Shown here piece by piece: positions 26,559 to 32,121 of a stretch of 32,121 nucleotides of DNA. Source of the stretch: an uncultured Eubacteriales bacterium (lineage in GTDB: Bacteria; Bacillota; Clostridia; Oscillospirales; Acutalibacteraceae); the NCBI GenBank assembly GCA_900315815.1, contig ONAS01000045.1, positions 1 to 32,121 on the forward strand. Direction: 5' to 3'. The translations under genes and the position numbers were made by a program. Each line of letters starts with the position of its first letter. Within the stretch, counting starts at the first letter, position 1. The notes below the pieces were generated by a model, which did no database searches, had not been told where the DNA came from, and was given only the letters and a program-made list of their open reading frames with translations.

Positions 26559-27935
26559 ATTATCGCCGTTCTGACTACGATCGCTCTGATATTGATTGCG
26601 GTACTGTTATTTGAGCTGATTATCTTTGTGCATGAGGGTGGACATTTTATCGCCGCGAAGAAAAGCGGCGTCAAGGTCAATGAGTTTTCACTGGGTATGG
26701 GCCCCAAGCTTTTCGGTTTTACCAGGGGAGAGACGACCTATTCGTTCCGGCTGTTTCCCATCGGCGGCTACTGCGCGATGGAGGGCGAGGATGAAGAAAG
26801 CGACAATCCCCGCGCATTCAACAACGTCAAGATCTGGAAGCGCATGATCATCGTCGTTGCAGGCGCATTTATGAATATCGTGCTGGGGCTGATCCTCATG
26901 CTGATCAACCTGATCCCGCAGGAAAGCATCGCGTCTACTCAGGTGTCAATGTTTATGCCCGGCTCCTTCTCGTCCGTGTCCGGACTTCAGGAGGGCGACA
27001 AGATCGTTGCGATCAACGGCTACGGCGTTAATACCTATATCGATTTTTACTTTGCCCTGTATACGATGCCGGTTCAGGAAGTATCCGGCGACGAGCTGGG
27101 GATCTATAAAGAGGACTGCGCGTTTGATCTGCTGGTCTATGCGCGTGAGTGTCTCGGCAAGATGGATGAAAAGGTGGCGCAGGAGAAGGATTCCGAAATG
27201 GCGGAGGTCATCCGCAAGGCGCAGCCGGAGATCGCCGCAGCCGAAAGCAAGGAAGAAGCCTACAAGCTGTTCTGCTCCTATTGTGACAAGCTCACGGAGC
27301 TTGCGGGGCTGGATAAGCTCGCGAAGTATCCCGAGATCGAGCTTCGGGAGGTCAGAAAGCGTTATCGCAGCGACATCACCGTCATGCGCGACGGACAGAA
27401 GGTGGAGCTGAAGGACGTCGATCTCATGACACTGCAGTCCGAGGACGGCAAGCCGAAGATGCAGCTGGACTTCTATGTGGAGCCGCTGGAGAAAAACGTC
27501 GGTACCGTCATCAAGGAGACCTTCAAGGAAACCGTTTCGGTCGTGCGTATGGTCTGGGGAGGACTTGCAGGACTGGTGACCGGAAAGTTTTCGATCAATG
27601 AAATGTCCGGACCGGTCGGTCTGGCGGCGGCTGTGACCGACGTCGCGTCGAAGAGTCTGGAGACCAACGGCTTCGGAAGCGCGGTCAACTCCATCGTTTA
27701 TGTCATGATGATCATCACCATCAATCTCGGCGTTGTCAATATGCTGCCGTTCCCGGCGCTTGACGGCGGACGATTCCTGATGCTGCTGATCGAGGCGATT
27801 TTCCACAAGCACGTTCCGAGAAAGGTCGAATCGATTATCAATACCGTCGGTCTGGTATTGCTGCTGGGATTGACGGCAGTGATTGCTGTCAAGGATATCT
27901 GGCAGCTGTTTAACGGAGGATTTCATTATGGGTAG
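26559..27935 (+). CDS. rseP: RseP-type intramembrane zinc metalloprotease (M50), probable AUU start
   Basis: Site-2 protease that cleaves membrane-bound substrates such as anti-sigma factors or signal peptide remnants. FVHEGGHF gives HExxH (His25, Glu26, His29) in the first membrane span; NMLPFPALDGGRF near the C-terminus gives the third metal ligand Asp402. Between them is a PDZ region starting SVSGLQEGDKIVAINGYGV, interrupted by a charged helical insertion of about 75-80 residues (about nt 27120-27360). I place the start at ATT 26559 because GGAG lies 5 bases before it and it restores a full first span. The fallback is TTG 26592, with no good ribosome site. No ATG or GTG fits. It overlaps ispG by 8 bases. 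Confidence 0.93.
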   Translation: MIAVLTTIALILIAVLLFELIIFVHEGGHFIAAKKSGVKVNEFSLGMGPKLFGFTRGETTYSFRLFPIGGYCAMEGEDEESDNPRAFNNVKIWKRMIIVVAGAFMNIVLGLILMLINLIPQESIASTQVSMFMPGSFSSVSGLQEGDKIVAINGYGVNTYIDFYFALYTMPVQEVSGDELGIYKEDCAFDLLVYARECLGKMDEKVAQEKDSEMAEVIRKAQPEIAAAESKEEAYKLFCSYCDKLTELAGLDKLAKYPEIELREVRKRYRSDITVMRDGQKVELKDVDLMTLQSEDGKPKMQLDFYVEPLEKNVGTVIKETFKETVSVVRMVWGGLAGLVTGKFSINEMSGPVGLAAAVTDVASKSLETNGFGSAVNSIVYVMMIITINLGVVNMLPFPALDGGRFLMLLIEAIFHKHVPRKVESIINTVGLVLLLGLTAVIAVKDIWQLFNGGFHYG

Positions 27936-28971
27936 TAAGCAATCGGTTACTGCTTTGAATTTGAAGATAGGCGGAGGCGCGCCGATATCGGTGCAGTCGA
28001 TGCTCAACAAGCCTGCGTCGGATATCGAGGGCTCTGTCGCTCAGGCAAAGGAGCTGGAAACGGCGGGGTGTCAGATCATCCGCGCGGCGGTCCCCGATAT
28101 GGACGCCGTCCGTCTGATCGCCGCGTTGAAGGACGCGGTATCCGTGCCGATCGTAGCGGATATCCATTTCAACTACAAGCTCGCGCTGGAATCCGTAGCG
28201 GCGGGCGTCGATAAGATCCGCATCAATCCCGGCAATATCGGTTCCGACGATCGCGTCAGGGCGGTCGCAGACACCTGCAAGGCGCACGGGATCCCGATCC
28301 GCATCGGCGTCAATTCCGGCTCGCTGGAAAAGCATATCCTGGCAAAGTACGGTCATCCGACTGCCGAGGCGCTTTGCGACAGCGCGCTGTATCACGCATC
28401 TTTGCTGGAGAAATTCGACTTTACCGACATCGTCCTGTCGATGAAGTCCTCCGATGTACAGACGATGGTCAAGGCATACCGTCTGGCGGCTCAGCGCTGT
28501 GATTATCCGCTGCACCTCGGCGTCACCGAAGCAGGCACAAAGCGTATGGGCATCATCAAATCCGCTGTCGGCATCGGCGCATTGCTGGTTGACGGCATCG
28601 GCGATACCATCCGCGTTTCACTGACCGACAATCCCGTCGAAGAGGTATATGCCGCCAAGGATATCCTCAAATCCGTCGGCATGGGGGAGAAGGGCATTCG
28701 TTTTGTATCCTGTCCGACCTGCGGCAGAACGAAGATCGATCTGATCGCTTTGGCGAACGAGGCGGAGCAGCGCCTGAAAGACTGCAAAAAAGAAATCACC
28801 GTTGCGATCATGGGCTGTGTCGTGAACGGTCCCGGCGAGGCGAAAGAGGCTGATATCGGCATTGCCGGCGGCGACGGTATGGGTTTGGTATTCAAGAAAG
28901 ACGAAATCATTGCGAAGGTTCCCGAAAATCAGCTGATTGACGTATTAATTCAGGAAATCGAAAAAATGTAG
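27928..28971 (+). CDS. ispG: (E)-4-hydroxy-3-methylbut-2-enyl-diphosphate synthase
   Basis: Iron-sulfur enzyme of the MEP pathway that turns MEcPP into HMBPP. The product has 347 residues with a TIM-barrel N-terminal part (VPIVADIHFNYKLALE, KIRINPGNIG) and the [4Fe-4S] domain, with Cys262 and Cys265 in SCPTCGRT, Cys297 in MGCVVNGPGEA and Glu304. The start ATG 27928 follows CGGAGGA and overlaps the rseP end, so the two are coupled. Together with dxr and uppS it makes this block an isoprenoid-to-cell-wall-carrier group. polC follows after 23 bases. Confidence 0.97.
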   Translation: MGSKQSVTALNLKIGGGAPISVQSMLNKPASDIEGSVAQAKELETAGCQIIRAAVPDMDAVRLIAALKDAVSVPIVADIHFNYKLALESVAAGVDKIRINPGNIGSDDRVRAVADTCKAHGIPIRIGVNSGSLEKHILAKYGHPTAEALCDSALYHASLLEKFDFTDIVLSMKSSDVQTMVKAYRLAAQRCDYPLHLGVTEAGTKRMGIIKSAVGIGALLVDGIGDTIRVSLTDNPVEEVYAAKDILKSVGMGEKGIRFVSCPTCGRTKIDLIALANEAEQRLKDCKKEITVAIMGCVVNGPGEAKEADIGIAGGDGMGLVFKKDEIIAKVPENQLIDVLIQEIEKM

Positions 28972-28994
28972 TAAAAAATGTTGAAAGGAAAATA

Positions 28995-31900
28995 ATGATA
29001 ACACTCTCGGATATATTTTCACAGTACGACGTTCCGATAGACCCTGCGCTGAGTGACGCGCCTGTGAGCAATATCAGGATCAACAGAGAAAGAAGGATCA
29101 TCACACTCACGGTCCATCCGGCGTCCATCGTCAGAAGATCGGCGGTTTTTGCCCTGCAGAAAGCGATCGTTGACGGAAATGTCGGAGCGGACAGAGCGAT
29201 CGTTCATGTCCGATACGCGCCCGAAATGTTCCGCTTGGACTATTTCAGCGAGATCATCGAGGCGATGCGTGCCGAAACGCCCAGCTATAACGGCTCCCTC
29301 AATGACGCTGAGCTGGAAAAAGCCGGCGAGGATCGACTGACCGTCATTCTGGCGCACGGCGGTGCGGGACTTCTGGAGGCGATGGGCTTCCGTGAGGCGC
29401 TCAGCGACTTCATTTTCGAAGAATTCGGTCTGCGTTTTGAGATCGGATTCGGAGGCGTTACCGAGATCAAGGCGAACGACAGTGCGTTCGTCGACAGTAT
29501 CCAGAATGCCGAAAAGAAAATCGAACGCAAAAAGCTTGAAGAGCTGACACATCTCTTTGAGGATGACGAAAAAACAAAAACAGAAAAGAAACAAGAAACA
29601 GAAATCGAAATCAGAAAAGGCGATCATCTGTATCCGCAGATCATCCCTTCCACGATCACTCCCTTATACGGAAGAGTGACAAAAGGCAAATTGATGCCTA
29701 TCGAAAAAATCGCTTATGATACCGGTCGCGCGACCGTTTGGGGCGATGTTTTCGCAACAGAAACCAAGGTGACCCGTTCGGGTGATAAAAATATCATCAA
29801 CTATGATATCACCGATTATACCGGTTCAGTCACCGTCAAGGTATTTGATTCCATCCAGAACTGCAAGGTTCTTGAACAAATCAGAAAAGGCTCTGCCATC
29901 ATCGTTTCCGGCGATGTGGAGTTTGATAAATTTGCGGGCGATACCGTAATCAGCGCCCGCTCCATATCCACTGTCAAAAAGGTCAAGGTCGTCGATAAGG
30001 CGCAGAAAAAGCGCGTTGAGCTTCATATGCATACCAACATGTCGCAGATGGATGCAGTCAATGACGCCGGTACGCTGGTGAAACGCGCCGCGCAATTCGG
30101 TCACACGGCTGTCGCCATCACCGACCACGGCGTCGCTCAGGCGTTTCCCGACGCGATGCACGCGGCGGAAAGTCTGCGTGATAACGGCACCGATATCAAG
30201 GTCATCTACGGTACGGAAGCGTACTTTATCGATGATCTTTGCTCGCCCGTTGACGGCGACAAAAACGAACCGCTCGACGGTACCTTTGTCTGCTTCGACT
30301 TGGAGACCACCGGTCTTTACGCGTATCATGACAAGATCACAGAGATCGGCGCCGTCAAGATCAAGGACGGCATGATCGTCGATACATTCTCGACCTTTGT
30401 CAATCCGGAACGCCCGATCCCCGCTCAGGTTGTCCAGCTGACCGGCATCACCGACAGTATGGTCGCAGGCGCTCCGTCCCAGAGCGAAGCGGTAAACCAA
30501 TTCCTCGATTTCTGCGGCGGCGCGGTCGTCGTGGCGCACAATTCTCCGTTCGATACCGGATTTATCCGCAAGGCGTGCGAGAATATGGGCGTTTCATATG
30601 ACCTGACGTCGATCGATACGGTCGCGATCGCGCGTTCGATCCTGCCGAATATCACGAACGTGAAGCTGGATACTCTGGCGAAGTATTTCCGTCTGGGCAA
30701 GTTCAACCACCACCGTGCGGTCGACGACGCGGAGATGCTGACCAATATCTTCCTGAATCTCTGCCGTCTGCTGACAGAGCGTCTGGACATCCATGACGTA
30801 CATACATTGAAAAAGCAGGTGAGAGGGGGCGACTTCAAAAAGCTTCCGACCTATCATCAGATAATTCTTGTCAAGAATAAAACCGGTCTGAAGAACCTTT
30901 ACCGGCTGATTTCTAAATCACATCTTGACTATTACTATAAACGTCCGCGTATTCCGAAATCGGAATTGATGAAATACAGGGACGGACTGATCATCGGCTC
31001 CGCGTGTGAGGCAGGCGAGCTTTACCGCGCGATCGTCGGCTGTCACAGCCCTCATGAGATCGAAAGGATCGCTCAGTTCTACGATTATCTGGAGATCCAG
31101 CCGAACGGCAATAACGCTTTTCTGATCCGTGACGGCGCGTTTGCCGACGAAGAGGATCTGCAGTCCGTCAACCGCGCGATCCTGAAGCTCGGCGACCGTC
31201 TCGGAAAGCCGACCGTCGCGACCTGCGACGTGCATTTCATGGATCCGCATGACGCGGATTACCGCAAGATCCTGCTTGCTGCGCAGGGCTTCACGGATGC
31301 GGATCAGCAGGCGCCCCTGTTTTTCCGCACGACTGCCGAAATGCTGGAGGAATTCTCCTATCTCGGCGACAGGGCGTATGAGGTCGTTGTTGAGAACACC
31401 AACGCCATCGCCGATATGTGTGAGAACATCCGACCGATCCCCGAGGGCAATTTCCCGCCGTTCATCGAGGGAGCGGAGGAGCAGCTGGTTTCCATCACCT
31501 ACAGCCGCGCAAAGGCAAAGTACGGCGATACCCTGCCGGAGATCGTAGCGGCGCGGCTGGAGAAGGAACTGAACGCGATCACCACATACGGTTATTCCGT
31601 ATTGTACATGACAGCACAGAAGCTGGTTGCGGACAGCGAGGCGCACGGCTATCTGGTCGGCTCCCGTGGTTCCGTCGGCTCGTCCTTTGTCGCGACGATG
31701 TCCGGTATCTCCGAGGTCAACCCGCTCTGTCCCCATTATATCTGCAATAACTGTAAGCACAGCGAATTCATCACCGACGGCTCCTACGGCTCGGGCTTCG
31801 ATCTGCCCGACAAGAACTGTCCCGAATGCGGTCAGCCGATGGAGCGCGACGGTCACGAGATCCCCTTTGAGACCTTCCTCGGCTTCAAGGGCGACAAGGT

Positions 31901-32121
31901 CCCCGATATCGATCTGAACTTCTCCGGCGAGCAGCAGAGCGCTTCTCACCGCTATACCGAAGAGCTGTTCGGCAGAGAAAACGTCTTTAAGGCGGGTACG
32001 ATCTCTACCGTCAAGGATAAGACCGCTTACGGCTATGTCAAAAAATACTGCGAGGAGCACAATGTTTCTCTGAGAAAAGCGGAAATGAACCGCCTTTCCA
32101 TCGGCTGTACCGGCATCAAGC
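28995..32121 (+). CDS. polC: DNA polymerase III PolC-type (3' partial)
   Basis: Main replicative polymerase of low-GC Gram-positives. The window holds 1042 codons from ATG 28995 (AAAGGAAAA upstream); about 400 C-terminal residues are expected beyond the edge. In order: an N-terminal domain, a Lys/Glu-rich linker (about nt 29490-29630), an OB-fold (about nt 29660-29990), the first half of the PHP domain (His344, His346 in HMHTNMSQMDA), a DEDD proofreading exonuclease inserted into it (Asp435, Glu437 in FDLETTG), the second PHP half, a Cys-rich zinc motif (CNNC...CPEC, about nt 31740-31840), and the start of the palm with Asp971 and Asp973 in PDIDLNFSG. The embedded exonuclease and zinc motif separate it from DnaE at the other end of the window. 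Confidence 0.97.
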   Translation, partial: MITLSDIFSQYDVPIDPALSDAPVSNIRINRERRIITLTVHPASIVRRSAVFALQKAIVDGNVGADRAIVHVRYAPEMFRLDYFSEIIEAMRAETPSYNGSLNDAELEKAGEDRLTVILAHGGAGLLEAMGFREALSDFIFEEFGLRFEIGFGGVTEIKANDSAFVDSIQNAEKKIERKKLEELTHLFEDDEKTKTEKKQETEIEIRKGDHLYPQIIPSTITPLYGRVTKGKLMPIEKIAYDTGRATVWGDVFATETKVTRSGDKNIINYDITDYTGSVTVKVFDSIQNCKVLEQIRKGSAIIVSGDVEFDKFAGDTVISARSISTVKKVKVVDKAQKKRVELHMHTNMSQMDAVNDAGTLVKRAAQFGHTAVAITDHGVAQAFPDAMHAAESLRDNGTDIKVIYGTEAYFIDDLCSPVDGDKNEPLDGTFVCFDLETTGLYAYHDKITEIGAVKIKDGMIVDTFSTFVNPERPIPAQVVQLTGITDSMVAGAPSQSEAVNQFLDFCGGAVVVAHNSPFDTGFIRKACENMGVSYDLTSIDTVAIARSILPNITNVKLDTLAKYFRLGKFNHHRAVDDAEMLTNIFLNLCRLLTERLDIHDVHTLKKQVRGGDFKKLPTYHQIILVKNKTGLKNLYRLISKSHLDYYYKRPRIPKSELMKYRDGLIIGSACEAGELYRAIVGCHSPHEIERIAQFYDYLEIQPNGNNAFLIRDGAFADEEDLQSVNRAILKLGDRLGKPTVATCDVHFMDPHDADYRKILLAAQGFTDADQQAPLFFRTTAEMLEEFSYLGDRAYEVVVENTNAIADMCENIRPIPEGNFPPFIEGAEEQLVSITYSRAKAKYGDTLPEIVAARLEKELNAITTYGYSVLYMTAQKLVADSEAHGYLVGSRGSVGSSFVATMSGISEVNPLCPHYICNNCKHSEFITDGSYGSGFDLPDKNCPECGQPMERDGHEIPFETFLGFKGDKVPDIDLNFSGEQQSASHRYTEELFGRENVFKAGTISTVKDKTAYGYVKKYCEEHNVSLRKAEMNRLSIGCTGIK

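Overview
The window looks like a chromosomal housekeeping segment from a spore-forming Clostridia-type Firmicute, most likely Oscillospirales/Ruminococcaceae. The evidence is the pair dnaE plus polC (the Gram-positive replicase), the sporulation genes spoIIGA and sigE, a YlmC/YmxH-family sporulation protein, a SleB-type cell-wall hydrolase, a V-type ATP synthase operon of the Enterococcus/Clostridium type, and the gene order tsf / pyrH-frr-uppS-cdsA-dxr-rseP-ispG-polC. The genus is inference from gene order and codon style. No transposon, phage, CRISPR array, rRNA or tRNA was seen.

Layout. 1-4434: the 3' part of dnaE, then pfkA with its own promoter and terminator. 4457-6459: two poorly characterised genes, a MORN-repeat protein and an acidic lipoprotein, ending at a convergent hairpin. 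6466-7960 (minus strand): spoIIGA-sigE, the mother-cell sigma factor and its processing protease. 7976-8218: a compact divergent promoter region. 8253-16917 (plus): a nine-gene V-type ATP synthase operon (G/H-I-K-E-C-F-A-B-D) whose proteolipid carries the full Na+ ligand set. 16950-18743: a secreted cysteine-peptidase/fibronectin III protein placed directly behind the last ATPase gene. 18923-20319: a PRC-barrel sporulation protein and a secreted SleB-like hydrolase with a structured leader. 20526-22229: rpsB-tsf with a structured rpsB leader. 22511-32121: pyrH-frr-uppS-cdsA-dxr-rseP-ispG-polC, which runs off the window end.

How it works together. Most genes serve replication (dnaE, polC), translation (rpsB, tsf, frr), nucleotide supply (pyrH), glycolysis (pfkA), isoprenoid and envelope precursor synthesis (dxr, ispG, uppS, cdsA) and membrane proteolysis (rseP). 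The less ordinary parts are the envelope/sporulation block and several expression-control arrangements: back-to-back promoters between spoIIGA and the ATPase operon, mutually exclusive hairpins over the ntpD translation start, a probable AUU start for rseP, and an rpsB promoter whose -35 lies inside the preceding terminator. I see no clearly novel multi-gene defence or mobile system. The best candidates for new biology are these regulatory arrangements and the secreted protein attached to the ATPase operon.
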